Numbered from the stretch's first letter, positions 18,291 through 27,762 are shown. The stretch: DNA of 50,108 nt from Clostridium lentum (GCF_014287815.1 NZ_JACOOQ010000020.1:1-50108); one strand, 5' to 3'. Notes: generated from the sequence alone by a model not told the origin. Numbers and translations: made by a program.

Positions 18291-21200
18291 ATGAGATTAC
18301 AGGGGGTAATGCAGCCCTTAAAGGATAATATGAAATTTAAATCAATAACTGAGAAAATTTCAGAAAAAACATTCCCTATAAATATATATGGCATATCGGA
18401 ATCAGGTAAAAGCTACATTATAAATGGAATATTTGAAGAGAATGATAATTCTATGGTGATAGTAACTCATAGTGATGTAGATGCCAAAAATTTATATGAA
18501 GATTTAAGTTTTTATACAACGGATGTTTTTTATTTTCCAGTGAGAGAAGTAGTATTTTATAATGTAGATGCTATTTCAGGAGATTTAAGATGGGCAAGGC
18601 TAAAGGTAATAAAGGAAATATTACAAAACGAAAGAAAGAAAATAATAGTTACTTCTATAGATTCACTTACATCTTTATATACTCCTAAAGAGTATTATTT
18701 AAGATATAGTATGATAATAAAGACGGGAGATAATGTTGATTTAAAAGAAATATCTAAAAGTCTTCTTCAGTGTGGCTATGAAAGAGTAGAAGTTGTTGAA
18801 GGAAAAGGTGAATTCTCATTTAGAGGAGGGATACTTGATGTATTCCCTCCTACATCAGCATACCCATATAGAGTTGAATTGTTCGGTGATGAAGTAGATT
18901 CAATAAGGACATTTAATACAGAATCCCAAAGAAGTATTGAAAAGGTAAAGGAATTTAGTATTTTCCCTTCTAAAGAGGTTATTGTAGATGATGAAGGTAG
19001 AAATAGGGCAGTGCAAACTATTAATGAAGAATTAAAAAATATAGTTGCTAATGTATCTAATTTAAATAAAGAAAGTGTAGAAAAAATAAAGGGAATAGTA
19101 GGAAAAAATATTGAGTTACTAAATAATACTTATTATTTTGAAACCATTGATAGTTATTTACCATTTTTCTATGAAAAATTAGATAGTTTCTTTGATTATT
19201 TAGATGGATATACTTTTATAGTAGATGATTTTAAAAGAAGCTTAGGAAAAATGGATAGTATTTATTATGAATTCAATGAAAATTATATATCATTCCTGCA
19301 AAGAGGAGACATACTTCCACTACAAAATAATCTTTTATTAAATAAAGGAGAACTGGAATCTAAATTAGAAAATAGTAGCCTTATAACATTAAGTTCATTC
19401 TTAAATAAAAGTGACAATTTATTTAATACTGTAGATATTGGTTTTGAGGAAATTACATTAAATAAATATAATGGACAGTTAAATTTACTTATTGAAGATA
19501 TTGAGGAGCGTAAGGAAAAGAAATATAAAACTGTCATACTTGCAGGAACAAGACCAAGAGGCGAAAGGTTAGTGAAAACCCTTATGGAAAAAGGGATTTC
19601 CAGCACATATAAAGATTCAATAGATAAAATTGAAGCTGGAGAAGTAGTAATTACTTTTGGTAATCTTATAAGAGGATTTGATTATCCAGAATTAGAACTT
19701 AGTATTATTTCTGATAAAGATATTTTTGGTGAGACAAGAAGAAAACATTCTGGCAAGGCAGTAAAAAGAAAAGGTGTTGCTAAAATAACTAGTTTTGCAG
19801 AGTTAAAACCTGGTGATTATGTAGTTCATGCAAACCATGGAATTGGTATATATAAGGGAATTAAGCAAATGGTAGCTGGTGGAACCACTAGAGATTATCT
19901 AGATATTGTTTATGATAAAGGCGATAAGTTATATGTTCCAGTAGATCAGCTTGATTTAGTACAAAAATATATTGGTAGTGAAGGAAATTCACCAAAGATT
20001 AATAAGTTAGGTGGAGCAGAATGGCAAAAGGCAAAAGCAAAGGCAAGAAAATCTATCAATGAAATTGCTCAGGATTTAGTGAAACTTTATGCAGCAAGAG
20101 CAACGCTTAAAGGCCATAGCTTTGGAAAAGATACTGAGTGGCAGAGACAGTTTGAAGATGAGTTTCCATATGAAGAAACACCAGATCAATTAGCATCATT
20201 AGAAGAAATAAAAAGTGATATGGAATCAGATAAACCAATGGATAGATTGCTTTGCGGAGATGTTGGATACGGTAAGACGGAAGTTGCCATAAGAGCTGCT
20301 TTTAAAGCTGTAATGGATGGAAAACAGGTTGCTTTCTTAGTGCCAACCACTATTCTAGCAGAGCAGCATTATAATAATTTTATTAAAAGATTTTCTGATT
20401 TTCCTATAAAAATAGATATGATAAGCAGGTTTAGGACACCAAAGCAACAAAAGGCAACACTTCAAGCTTTAAAGGAAGGTAATGTTGATATATTGATAGG
20501 AACTCATAGGCTTGTATCAAAAGATATTGTATTTAAGGATTTAGGATTACTAGTTGTTGATGAAGAGCAAAGGTTTGGTGTTTCTCAAAAAGAAAAAATA
20601 AAAGGTATGAAAAAAAATGTGGACGTACTTACATTAAGTGCAACTCCTATTCCAAGAACACTTCATATGTCCCTTACAGGAGTGCGTGATATATCAGTAA
20701 TTGAAACACCACCAGAAGATAGATATCCTATTCAGACGTATGTTGTGGAACAAAATGATCAGCTTATAAGAGATGCCATACTTAGAGAAATAAGTAGGGA
20801 TGGTCAAGTTTATTTTGTATATAATAGAGTGCAGAACATTGATAGTATGGCTAACTATATTAGAGATCTTGTACCTGAATGTAAGGTTGGGATTATGCAT
20901 GGTAAAATGACAGAAAAAGAGTTAGAAACTGAGATGATAGCCTTTATGAATAAGGAATATGATGTTTTAGTATGCACTACAATTATTGAAACTGGTATTG
21001 ATATATCAAATGTTAATACAATGATTGTGCATGATGCAGATAAGATGGGACTTTCGCAGCTTTATCAATTAAGAGGAAGAGTTGGAAGAAGTAATAGGGT
21101 AGCGTATACTTACTTTATTTATACTAAGGACAAGATACTTACAGAAGTAGCTGAAAAAAGACTAAAAGCATTAAAGGATTTTACTGAACTTGGATCAGGA

Positions 21201-21797
21201 TTCAAAATTGCCATGAGAGACTTAGAAATAAGAGGAGCTGGAAATATGATGGGGTCATCTCAACATGGGCATATGGCGAGTATTGGCTATGATTTATATT
21301 GTAGAATGTTAGAAGACACCGTAAAATTAGTAAAGGGTGAAATTGAAAATGAACCTATAGAAACATCAGTAGATATGAAGGTGGATGCATTTATACCATC
21401 ATCATATATAACTGATGAAATTCAAAAGATAGAAGTTTATAAAAAGATTGCCGCCATTGAAGATATCAATGATTTTATGGAAATAAAGAGTGAATTAGAA
21501 GATAGATATTCAAATATTCCTGATTCAGTGTATAACTTGATGGATATAGCATATATCAAGAGCCTATGTAAAGGCTTATATATTGAAGATATAAAGGAAA
21601 TTGCTAAAGAGTTAAGGTTTAAATTTGTTAAGGGATATAAAGGCTTCGAAGGTATATATAGTGTTTTATTGAAGCAATATAAAGATGATGTGATATTGTA
21701 CTTTGGAGAAACGCCATCATTTGCAATAAAGTTAGATAATATAAAGAAAGAAGCCGCATTAGAATATTATAAAAAATTATTAGAAGATATAAGTTAA
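18291..21797 (+). CDS. mfd: transcription-repair coupling factor
   Basis: Displaces RNA polymerase stalled at DNA lesions and recruits UvrABC. At 1168 residues it is full length. The N-terminal UvrB-like region is followed by the CarD-like RNA polymerase-interacting domain near residue 505 (KPGDYVVHANHGIGIYKG). The RecG-like helicase has Walker A GDVGYGKTEVAIRAAF (~655), DEEQRFGV, LSATPIPRTLHMS, TTIIETGIDI and QLRGRVGRS, and a C-terminal TRCF domain follows. The ATG follows AAGGAAGGTG. It is the longest gene in the window. Confidence 0.97.
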   Translation: MRLQGVMQPLKDNMKFKSITEKISEKTFPINIYGISESGKSYIINGIFEENDNSMVIVTHSDVDAKNLYEDLSFYTTDVFYFPVREVVFYNVDAISGDLRWARLKVIKEILQNERKKIIVTSIDSLTSLYTPKEYYLRYSMIIKTGDNVDLKEISKSLLQCGYERVEVVEGKGEFSFRGGILDVFPPTSAYPYRVELFGDEVDSIRTFNTESQRSIEKVKEFSIFPSKEVIVDDEGRNRAVQTINEELKNIVANVSNLNKESVEKIKGIVGKNIELLNNTYYFETIDSYLPFFYEKLDSFFDYLDGYTFIVDDFKRSLGKMDSIYYEFNENYISFLQRGDILPLQNNLLLNKGELESKLENSSLITLSSFLNKSDNLFNTVDIGFEEITLNKYNGQLNLLIEDIEERKEKKYKTVILAGTRPRGERLVKTLMEKGISSTYKDSIDKIEAGEVVITFGNLIRGFDYPELELSIISDKDIFGETRRKHSGKAVKRKGVAKITSFAELKPGDYVVHANHGIGIYKGIKQMVAGGTTRDYLDIVYDKGDKLYVPVDQLDLVQKYIGSEGNSPKINKLGGAEWQKAKAKARKSINEIAQDLVKLYAARATLKGHSFGKDTEWQRQFEDEFPYEETPDQLASLEEIKSDMESDKPMDRLLCGDVGYGKTEVAIRAAFKAVMDGKQVAFLVPTTILAEQHYNNFIKRFSDFPIKIDMISRFRTPKQQKATLQALKEGNVDILIGTHRLVSKDIVFKDLGLLVVDEEQRFGVSQKEKIKGMKKNVDVLTLSATPIPRTLHMSLTGVRDISVIETPPEDRYPIQTYVVEQNDQLIRDAILREISRDGQVYFVYNRVQNIDSMANYIRDLVPECKVGIMHGKMTEKELETEMIAFMNKEYDVLVCTTIIETGIDISNVNTMIVHDADKMGLSQLYQLRGRVGRSNRVAYTYFIYTKDKILTEVAEKRLKALKDFTELGSGFKIAMRDLEIRGAGNMMGSSQHGHMASIGYDLYCRMLEDTVKLVKGEIENEPIETSVDMKVDAFIPSSYITDEIQKIEVYKKIAAIEDINDFMEIKSELEDRYSNIPDSVYNLMDIAYIKSLCKGLYIEDIKEIAKELRFKFVKGYKGFEGIYSVLLKQYKDDVILYFGETPSFAIKLDNIKKEAALEYYKKLLEDIS

Positions 21798-21825
21798 AAT
21801 TCACAAAAAAAATACACTATAAAAA

Positions 21826-21854
21826 TTGAATAAAAGCAATAATACTGTTATACT
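21826..21854 (+). promoter_or_regulatory. predicted sigma-A promoter of prsA
   Basis: TTGAAT (21826-21831) and TATACT (21849-21854) with a 17-base spacer, starting 26 bases after the mfd stop. Confidence 0.55.
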
Positions 21855-21897
21855 TAGACGTAGATACTTAAAAAAGATGTAAAGTGAGGGAGTAACT

Positions 21898-22950
21898 TTG
21901 GGAAAAGTAAAGAAATTAGTAGCAGCAGCTATGGTATCTGTTATGTCATTATCAGTTGTAGGCTGCAATATGATAGAACAAACAGCTGAATCAAAAGCTA
22001 AGACTGTATTAGCTAAAGTTGGAGATACTAATATAACACTTGGAGATGTTGATTCAGAGTTAAAGGCTGATATAGACAATTTAAAACAAACTTATGGGCA
22101 AGATTATGAATCATCTATACCTGACTCTTTAAAAGAGCAATTAAAGACTGTAAGAACTCAAGTTTTAAATCAATTAGTTAATGAACAGATAATGTCTCAA
22201 AAAGCAAAAGCACTAAATTTAATTCCTTCAGATGAAGAATTAGAAAGTAAAATAAGTGAGAAAACAGAAGAATTAAAAGGTGTTTATGGTGGAGAGGAAG
22301 CATTCAAATCAGCTTTAGAGTATTATGGATATACTGATGAAACTTTCAAAGAATTTATGAAAACTCAAGTAATTAGTGAAATAGTAACAGAATATATGAC
22401 TAAAGATGTTACTATATCTGATGAAGAAGTGGAAAAATACTATAATACTAATATAGCTAATTACACAACAAAACCATCTGCTACAGCAAACCATATATTA
22501 TTTAAGTCTAATAATGAAGATAAGGAGGCAGCAGATGCTGAAGCTCTAGCTCAAGCTAATGAAGCAAAAGCTAAAATTGATTCAGGTGAAGTTACTTTTG
22601 ATGCATTATTTGAAAAATACTCAGGAAATAAAGCAGCAGGAGTATATCCTATATCAGAAAGTTTAGGAACAGTTGAATATGATAAATCTGGTTATGATAC
22701 AGATTTCCTAGCAGGACTTGAAAAACTTGGAGAAGGTGAAATTTCAGCTCCAGTTAAAAGTTCTTTTGGGTATCATATAATAAAAGCTACAAATGTTGTG
22801 AAAGAATCAACAGTTAAAAGTTTTGATGAAGTTAAAGACAGCATTAAAGAAAAGCTATTAACTGAAAAGAAGAAAGAAGTTTATAATACTAAATTAGAAG
22901 AGTGGAAAAAAGAATTAAAAGTTAAAACTTATGAAGATAAGCTTTCATAA
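21898..22950 (+). CDS. prsA: foldase PrsA-type lipoprotein (parvulin peptidyl-prolyl isomerase)
   Basis: Helps secreted proteins fold on the outer face of the membrane. The signal peptide (residues 1-22) ends in the lipobox LSVVGC, so Cys23 should be lipidated. A SurA-like N-terminal chaperone region (~30-190) is followed by a parvulin domain (~195-290; ATANHILFKSN, FDALFEKYSGN, VKSSFGYHIIKA). The start is TTG at 21898, behind GAGGGAG. No ATG gives a complete signal peptide. The gene lies between mfd and spoVT, as in many clostridia, with its own promoter and terminator. Confidence 0.92.
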   Translation: MGKVKKLVAAAMVSVMSLSVVGCNMIEQTAESKAKTVLAKVGDTNITLGDVDSELKADIDNLKQTYGQDYESSIPDSLKEQLKTVRTQVLNQLVNEQIMSQKAKALNLIPSDEELESKISEKTEELKGVYGGEEAFKSALEYYGYTDETFKEFMKTQVISEIVTEYMTKDVTISDEEVEKYYNTNIANYTTKPSATANHILFKSNNEDKEAADAEALAQANEAKAKIDSGEVTFDALFEKYSGNKAAGVYPISESLGTVEYDKSGYDTDFLAGLEKLGEGEISAPVKSSFGYHIIKATNVVKESTVKSFDEVKDSIKEKLLTEKKKEVYNTKLEEWKKELKVKTYEDKLS

Positions 22951-22953
22951 TTA

Positions 22954-22987
22954 GTAGTGCAGGAGTAGTTTCCTGCACTATTTTTTT
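22954..22987 (+). terminator. intrinsic terminator of prsA
   Basis: TAGTGCAGGA pairs with TCCTGCACTA around GTAGTT, followed by seven T. Confidence 0.92.
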
Positions 22988-23086
22988 GAATAAATATAGA
23001 TAAAAATTTCTTGAATTTATTATTCATTACTGAGAATTCAGAATTTAAATATGTTGGAATAGGTTAGAATTAAACCCTCTCTAGAC

Positions 23087-23108
23087 TACCCATTATAAAT
23101 AATGGGTA
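23087..23108 (+). promoter_or_regulatory. perfect 22-base palindrome upstream of spoVT
   Basis: TACCCATTAT and ATAATGGGTA are exact reverse complements separated by AA. There is no T-run, so it is more likely an operator than a terminator. It lies 5 bases upstream of the sigma-G-like -35. Confidence 0.55.
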
Positions 23109-23113
23109 TAAGT

Positions 23114-23142
23114 GCATAAAATTTCTAATACTCCAAATAATA
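23114..23142 (+). promoter_or_regulatory. sigma-G-like promoter of spoVT
   Basis: GCATA (23114-23118), 17 bases, then AATAATA (23136-23142), one base off the sigma-G -10 CATAATA. spoVT is a sigma-G gene in B. subtilis. Confidence 0.4.
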
Positions 23143-23188
23143 ATAGCGTAAATACTAGTCAAATGAAAAAGGGAGGTAGCTCGTAGAA

Positions 23189-23737
23189 ATGAAAGCCACT
23201 GGAATTGTAAGACGTATTGATGATTTAGGAAGAGTAGTAATACCAAAGGAAATAAGAAGAACTTTAAGGATAAGAGAAGGAGATCCTTTAGAAATTTTTA
23301 CAGATAGAGAAGGTGGAGTAATATTAAAGAAATATTCTCCAATTGGTGAATTAACTGATTTCTCAAAAGAATATGCAGAAAGCTTACAGCAAGCAATTGG
23401 ACATATAATATTAATAGCAGATAAAGATGCTTTTGTTTCAGTAAGTGGTGCATCAAAGAAAGATTATATAGAAAGAAAAATAAGTAATGAATTAGAAGGA
23501 ATTATGGATGGGAGAAAAGCCACTTTAATTGTTGAAGAAGGTAAGACAATACCTTTACATAACGATGAAGATGTAGGAGAGTATAGCAATCAAGTTATAG
23601 CACCTATCATAGCTGAAGGTGATGCTATTGGTGCAGTAATGATACTTTCTAAAACTCCTGGAGAGAAATTCAGCGAGATAGAATTGAAACTTGCAGAAAC
23701 AGCAGCAGCTTTTTTAGGAAAACAAATGGAACAATAA
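23189..23737 (+). CDS. spoVT: stage V sporulation protein T, AbrB-family regulator
   Basis: Forespore transcription regulator that tunes sigma-G genes in Bacillus. The N-terminal AbrB swapped-hairpin DNA-binding domain is textbook (MKATGIVRRIDDLGRVVIP, then KEIRRTLRIREGDPLEIF, residues 1-50). Residues ~60-180 form a GAF-like sensing domain (SVSGASKKDYIERKIS, NQVIAPIIAEGDAIGAVMIL). It has 182 residues, as in Bacillus. The ATG follows GGGAGGTAGC. A perfect palindrome and a sigma-G-like promoter lie upstream. Confidence 0.97.
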   Translation: MKATGIVRRIDDLGRVVIPKEIRRTLRIREGDPLEIFTDREGGVILKKYSPIGELTDFSKEYAESLQQAIGHIILIADKDAFVSVSGASKKDYIERKISNELEGIMDGRKATLIVEEGKTIPLHNDEDVGEYSNQVIAPIIAEGDAIGAVMILSKTPGEKFSEIELKLAETAAAFLGKQMEQ

Positions 23738-23856
23738 AAGTAATTAACATACAAAGAAAACTTGCGGTGAAAGGAGGAAAAGAAAAAATAAAAGGCATAA
23801 TACCTCTAGGCTTGAAATAAGAATTAATTAGTAATATAAGTTTGGAGGTATTAAAT

Positions 23857-25392
23857 ATGAAGAAGCAATCTTTGATTAAAGGAAGCATAATTCTTGGACT
23901 AGCTGGAATTATTGCGAAATTTTTAGGCTTCTTTTTTAGATGGCCGTTAATAATGCTTATAGGCGATACTGGAATTGGATATTATCAATTATCATATCCT
24001 TTATATATGTTTTTTGTAGCGATGGCTTCAGGAGTACCCATTGCAATTTCTAAAATGATTTCTGAAAAAAATGCTGTGGGAGATATTGAAGGAAGCTATG
24101 AAGTTGTTAAAGAATCAGTTTATTTAATGGCAACACTAGGTATAGGCACATCTTTATTATTATTTTTCTTAGCAAAACCTATAATATCATTTCTTAAATG
24201 GAATTCTAAATCATACTATTCATTAATAGCTATTTCTTTTGCACCTATGATGATATCATTTGTAAATGTGTTCAGAGGATTTTTTCAAGGTATGCAGAAC
24301 ATGACACATACGGGAGTTTCACAAATATTAGAACAAATGGGACGAGTTATAGTAGGGGTAGGGATGGCAATAATTCTTTTACCAAAGGGTATTGAATATT
24401 CAGCAGGAGGTGCTTCACTTGGGGCTGCAGGTGGAGGCATATTAGCATTAGCATATTTATATATTAAATATTCTGAAGTAAGAAAGGAAAATGGAATAAA
24501 GAAAGTTAAGAGTAATCCAGAAGTATTAAATAAAATACTTCAAATAGCTATTCCAATTTCTATTGGAACTACAGTGGGAACTATAATGAGCTTGATAGAT
24601 TCAATACTTGTGCCGCAAAAACTTTTATTAAGTGGTATAAGCGAAGCTAATGCAACCATACTTTATGGACAACTTACAGGTAAAGCATCAGTTTTGGTAA
24701 ATATACCATTAACAATATCTATGGCAATTGGTACTTCATTAATACCAATCATTGCTGAAAGCTTTATATTAAATAAAAAGAAGAGCATGGAAAGTAAGAT
24801 AAATATGTCTATGAAGCTGTCAACGGTGATAGCTTTTCCAAGCACTTTAGGATTATTCTTTTTGGCAGAACCTATCATGAAATTAATTTTCTTTAAGAAT
24901 TATCAAGGAATAGAAATATTAAGATACCTTTCACTTTCCATACCATTCATAATAATTACTCAAACATCTACATCTGTATTGCAAGCATCAAATCATTATA
25001 TAAGACCTGTTATAAACTTATTTATAGGGTGCTTAGTAAAGGTGCTATTAACATGGTATTTAGTACCGATACCTAAGATAAATATATATGGAGCAGTCAT
25101 AGCAAGTATAGGGGCATATATAACTGTGGCAATGCTTAATATGATATCTTTAAAAGGTAAGCTTAAGGTAACTATAGATTACTATAATTGTTTTTTTAAA
25201 CCTCTTGCAGCAGCACTTGCTATGTCTGCAGGCGTAGTAATGACTTATGTGAAAGTGATGAAGTCCATAGAAAGTGATAGTATTTCTTGCTTATTAGCAA
25301 TATTTGTGGGTATTATTATATATATGATAGCAATTATGCTTTTGAAAGTCTTTCGTTTAGAAGATATAAAAGGCAGGTTAGTAAAAAAATAA
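23857..25392 (+). CDS. spoVB: SpoVB-type lipid flippase / polysaccharide transporter (MATE-like)
   Basis: Integral membrane protein of 511 residues with about 14 membrane segments, beginning MKKQSLIKGSIILGLAGIIAKFLGF. It belongs to the MOP superfamily (MurJ, SpoVB, Wzx), which flips lipid-linked sugars; SpoVB is linked to spore cortex formation. The position between spoVT and mazG matches B. subtilis yabM, a SpoVB paralogue, so an exact role is uncertain. The ATG at 23857 follows GGAGGTATT. The TTG 15 bases upstream is part of the ribosome-binding site. mazG begins 29 bases after the stop, probably in the same transcript. Confidence 0.88.
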   Translation: MKKQSLIKGSIILGLAGIIAKFLGFFFRWPLIMLIGDTGIGYYQLSYPLYMFFVAMASGVPIAISKMISEKNAVGDIEGSYEVVKESVYLMATLGIGTSLLLFFLAKPIISFLKWNSKSYYSLIAISFAPMMISFVNVFRGFFQGMQNMTHTGVSQILEQMGRVIVGVGMAIILLPKGIEYSAGGASLGAAGGGILALAYLYIKYSEVRKENGIKKVKSNPEVLNKILQIAIPISIGTTVGTIMSLIDSILVPQKLLLSGISEANATILYGQLTGKASVLVNIPLTISMAIGTSLIPIIAESFILNKKKSMESKINMSMKLSTVIAFPSTLGLFFLAEPIMKLIFFKNYQGIEILRYLSLSIPFIIITQTSTSVLQASNHYIRPVINLFIGCLVKVLLTWYLVPIPKINIYGAVIASIGAYITVAMLNMISLKGKLKVTIDYYNCFFKPLAAALAMSAGVVMTYVKVMKSIESDSISCLLAIFVGIIIYMIAIMLLKVFRLEDIKGRLVKK

Positions 25393-25421
25393 TTAAAAGA
25401 AATACAAAAGGAGAAAAGTTT

Positions 25422-26870
25422 ATGATAAAGATAGTAGGTCTTGGTCCAGGAGCTCCAGAAGCGTTAACATATGGAGCAATTAAAGCATTAGAAGATAGTG
25501 ACAATCTTTTCTTTAGAACAGAAAAGCATCCTACCGTTGATTATTTAAAGGGAAAACTAAAGGATTTTAACACTTGTGATAACTATTATGAAACAAGTGA
25601 TAGTTTTGACGAAGTTTATGAAAAGATTGCAAAGGATTTAATTAGCAATTATCAAGAAAAAGGGGAACTTGTATATGCTGTTCCAGGGCATCCTCTTGTA
25701 GCAGAAAGATCTGTATTTAACTTAATGAAGCTTTGTGATGAAAATAATATAACATATGAAATATTGCCAGCAGTAAGCTTTATTGATGCAATGATGGATG
25801 TTCTTAAGATTGATCCAATAGAAGGATTAAAGGTTATTGATGCATTTGATATTAAAAATCAGGTTCTTGATAAAAGAATAGGGACAATTATAACACAGGT
25901 ATATAATCCTTTAATTGCGTCAGAAGTAAAGTTAGAACTTTTAGAGTATTATAATGATGATACAGAAATTTATTATGTAAGAGCAGCAGGGATAAAGGGT
26001 GAGGAAAGTGTAAGAAAGATACTGCTATATGAGCTGGATATGCAAGAAGATATAGATTATCTTACGTCTGTATATATTCCTAAAAATCTTGAGAATAAGA
26101 AAGATGTATATGATCTTGTAAACTTAATAAGAACATTAAGAAGTGAAGAAGGTTGTCCATGGGATAGAGAGCAAACTCATGAGAGCATTAAAAATCAATT
26201 ATTAGAAGAGTGTTATGAAGTGATGGATGCCATTGAAAAAGATGACATAGACTTATTAATAGAAGAACTAGGTGATGTACTTCTTCATGTAATTTTCCAT
26301 GCTGTAATTGGAGAGGAAGATGGCTACTTTAATCTATCTGACGTAGTGGATGGAATATGTAGCAAGATGATATATAGACATCCACATGTGTTTGGTGATG
26401 AAACTGCAGATACAAGTGAAGAGGTGCTTAAAAACTGGGATGATATAAAGAGTAAGGAAAAGAAGTTTAATACTATATCAGAAGAGATAGATGCTATAGC
26501 CAATGCTTTGCCAGCTTTATTAAAAGCACATAAAGTACAAAAGAAGGCAGCAAGAGTTGGGTTTGATTTTGAAAATACATTAGAAGCAGCAGCTAAAGTT
26601 CAAGAGGAATTAAACGAAATATTAACTGAATATAATTCTAATAATATGGAAAGAATAATAGATGAAGTTGGTGATTTACTGTTTGCATGTGTAAATTTAG
26701 CTAGATTATTGAAGGTAGATGAAGAGGAAGCCTTAAATAAAGCAAGCAAAAAATTTGCAATAAGGTTTAAATACGTAGAAGATAAAGTATTGCAGAATAA
26801 TAAATCTATGAAGGACGTGTCTATTGATGAACTAAATAAATTTTGGGATGAAGCTAAAAATAATGAATAA
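25422..26870 (+). CDS. mazG: MazG nucleotide pyrophosphohydrolase fused to a tetrapyrrole-methylase-like domain (YabN)
   Basis: Two-domain protein of 482 residues. Residues 1-220 form a SAM-dependent tetrapyrrole (corrin/porphyrin) methylase fold (KIVGLGPGAPEALTYGAIKAL, YAVPGHPLVAERSV). From ~225 on there are tandem MazG domains with LRSEEGCPWDREQTHESIK and the metal-binding EECYEVMDAI...EELGDVLLHV. MazG hydrolyses non-canonical NTPs to NMP and pyrophosphate; the function of the methylase domain is not established. This fusion is the normal form in Bacillus and Clostridium. The ATG at 25422 follows AAAGGAG. A longer open frame from 25287 overlaps spoVB and is not used. Confidence 0.95.
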   Translation: MIKIVGLGPGAPEALTYGAIKALEDSDNLFFRTEKHPTVDYLKGKLKDFNTCDNYYETSDSFDEVYEKIAKDLISNYQEKGELVYAVPGHPLVAERSVFNLMKLCDENNITYEILPAVSFIDAMMDVLKIDPIEGLKVIDAFDIKNQVLDKRIGTIITQVYNPLIASEVKLELLEYYNDDTEIYYVRAAGIKGEESVRKILLYELDMQEDIDYLTSVYIPKNLENKKDVYDLVNLIRTLRSEEGCPWDREQTHESIKNQLLEECYEVMDAIEKDDIDLLIEELGDVLLHVIFHAVIGEEDGYFNLSDVVDGICSKMIYRHPHVFGDETADTSEEVLKNWDDIKSKEKKFNTISEEIDAIANALPALLKAHKVQKKAARVGFDFENTLEAAAKVQEELNEILTEYNSNNMERIIDEVGDLLFACVNLARLLKVDEEEALNKASKKFAIRFKYVEDKVLQNNKSMKDVSIDELNKFWDEAKNNE

Positions 26871-26994
26871 TACTGTTTGTTAAAAGGAATTTCAAGATTT
26901 ATGGAGAATATTTAATTTAAAGTAGATTATTGAACTATGCTACATGAAAATGTTGTGATAGCTACATTTTTATAGAAAAATAGCTGTATTGCTA

Positions 26995-27023
26995 TAGACT
27001 AGTGTTAAAAGTGGTTATATAAT
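26995..27023 (+). promoter_or_regulatory. predicted sigma-A promoter of the HU gene
   Basis: TAGACT (26995-27000) and a consensus TATAAT (27018-27023) with a 17-base spacer. Confidence 0.45.
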
Positions 27024-27102
27024 AAGGTAATGTAGTTATAGTACATAGGTATAACAGTTAACTACAATAAAAAATAGCTGTTTATTTAAGGAGGATGTAA
27101 TT

Positions 27103-27378
27103 GTGAATAAAGCAGAATTAATTACTAGCATGGCTGAAAAAAGCCAATTAACTAAAAAAGATGCAGAAAGTGCATTAAAGGCATTTATTGATTCAGTTCA
27201 AGAAGCTTTAGAAAGTGGTGAAAAAGTTCAATTAATAGGATTTGGTACTTTCGAAACAAGAGAAAGAGCTGCTAGAGAAGGTAGAAACCCAAGAACTAAG
27301 GAAACTATCACTATTCCTGCATCAACAGTTCCAGTATTCAAAGCAGGTAAAGAATTTAAAGATAGAGTAAACAAATAA
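27103..27378 (+). CDS. hup: HU-family DNA-binding protein
   Basis: Histone-like nucleoid protein of 91 residues that bends and compacts DNA as a dimer. NKAELITSMAEKSQLTKKDAE is the helical N-terminus. GFGTFETRERAAREGRNPRT is the signature of the beta-arm base, followed by the arm and PVFKAGKEFKDRVN. The start is GTG at 27103 behind AAGGAGGATG, the strongest ribosome-binding site nearby. It has its own promoter and a strong terminator, fitting an abundant protein. Confidence 0.97.
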   Translation: MNKAELITSMAEKSQLTKKDAESALKAFIDSVQEALESGEKVQLIGFGTFETRERAAREGRNPRTKETITIPASTVPVFKAGKEFKDRVNK

Positions 27379-27389
27379 TTTTTTATAAG

Positions 27390-27413
27390 AACCCGAGTTT
27401 TTCTCGGGTTTTT
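27390..27413 (+). terminator. intrinsic terminator of hup
   Basis: AACCCGAG pairs with CTCGGGTT around TTTTT, followed by a T-run. The GC-rich stem is rare in this region. Confidence 0.93.
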
Positions 27414-27478
27414 ATTTTAATATATAGAAAAAATATAATAAAATAAATATTACAAAGAAGTGTTTGGAGGAAGAGAAA

Positions 27479-27739
27479 ATGAGATTAGATAAGTACTTAA
27501 AAGTATCTAGAATAATTAAAAGAAGAACTATAGCTAAGGAAGCATGTGAAAATGGAAGAGTTGCTATAAATGATAAGGTAGCAAAACCATCTACAGATGT
27601 TAAAGAAGGGGATATAATTGAAATTACTTTTGCTACAAGAAAGCTTAAAGCTAAGATAGTTAATATAGCTGAGCATGTTAGAAAAGAAGAAGCCAAAGAA
27701 ATGTATATAATAATTGAAGGGGAAGAAGATAAAGAATAA
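27479..27739 (+). CDS. rqcP: S4-domain RNA-binding protein RqcP (YabO)
   Basis: An 86-residue protein made almost wholly of one S4 RNA-binding domain (MRLDKYLKVSRIIKRRTIAKE, ACENGRVAINDKVAKPSTDV). In B. subtilis YabO/RqcP binds stalled 50S subunits with RqcH and drives alanine tailing in ribosome-associated quality control. The ATG at 27479 follows GGAGGAAGAG. The TTG 15 bases upstream overlaps this site. It lies between hup and yabP as in related Firmicutes, so the assignment rests on both domain and context. Confidence 0.9.
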   Translation: MRLDKYLKVSRIIKRRTIAKEACENGRVAINDKVAKPSTDVKEGDIIEITFATRKLKAKIVNIAEHVRKEEAKEMYIIIEGEEDKE

Positions 27740-27762
27740 ATTATAGGCTACTTTCATATATT
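27734..27762 (+). promoter_or_regulatory. sigma-E-like promoter of yabP-yabQ
   Basis: GAATAAA (27734-27740), a 14-base spacer and CATATATT (27755-27762), close to the mother-cell sigma-E pattern ATATT / CATACAAT. It overlaps the end of rqcP and lies 30 bases before yabP. Both downstream genes are sigma-E genes in B. subtilis. Confidence 0.45.

Noticed and set aside
25287..25421. Longer N-terminus for the MazG protein
   Set aside because: The extra 45 codons overlap the end of spoVB in another frame, and the ATG at 25422 has the ribosome-binding site and the family's usual N-terminus.
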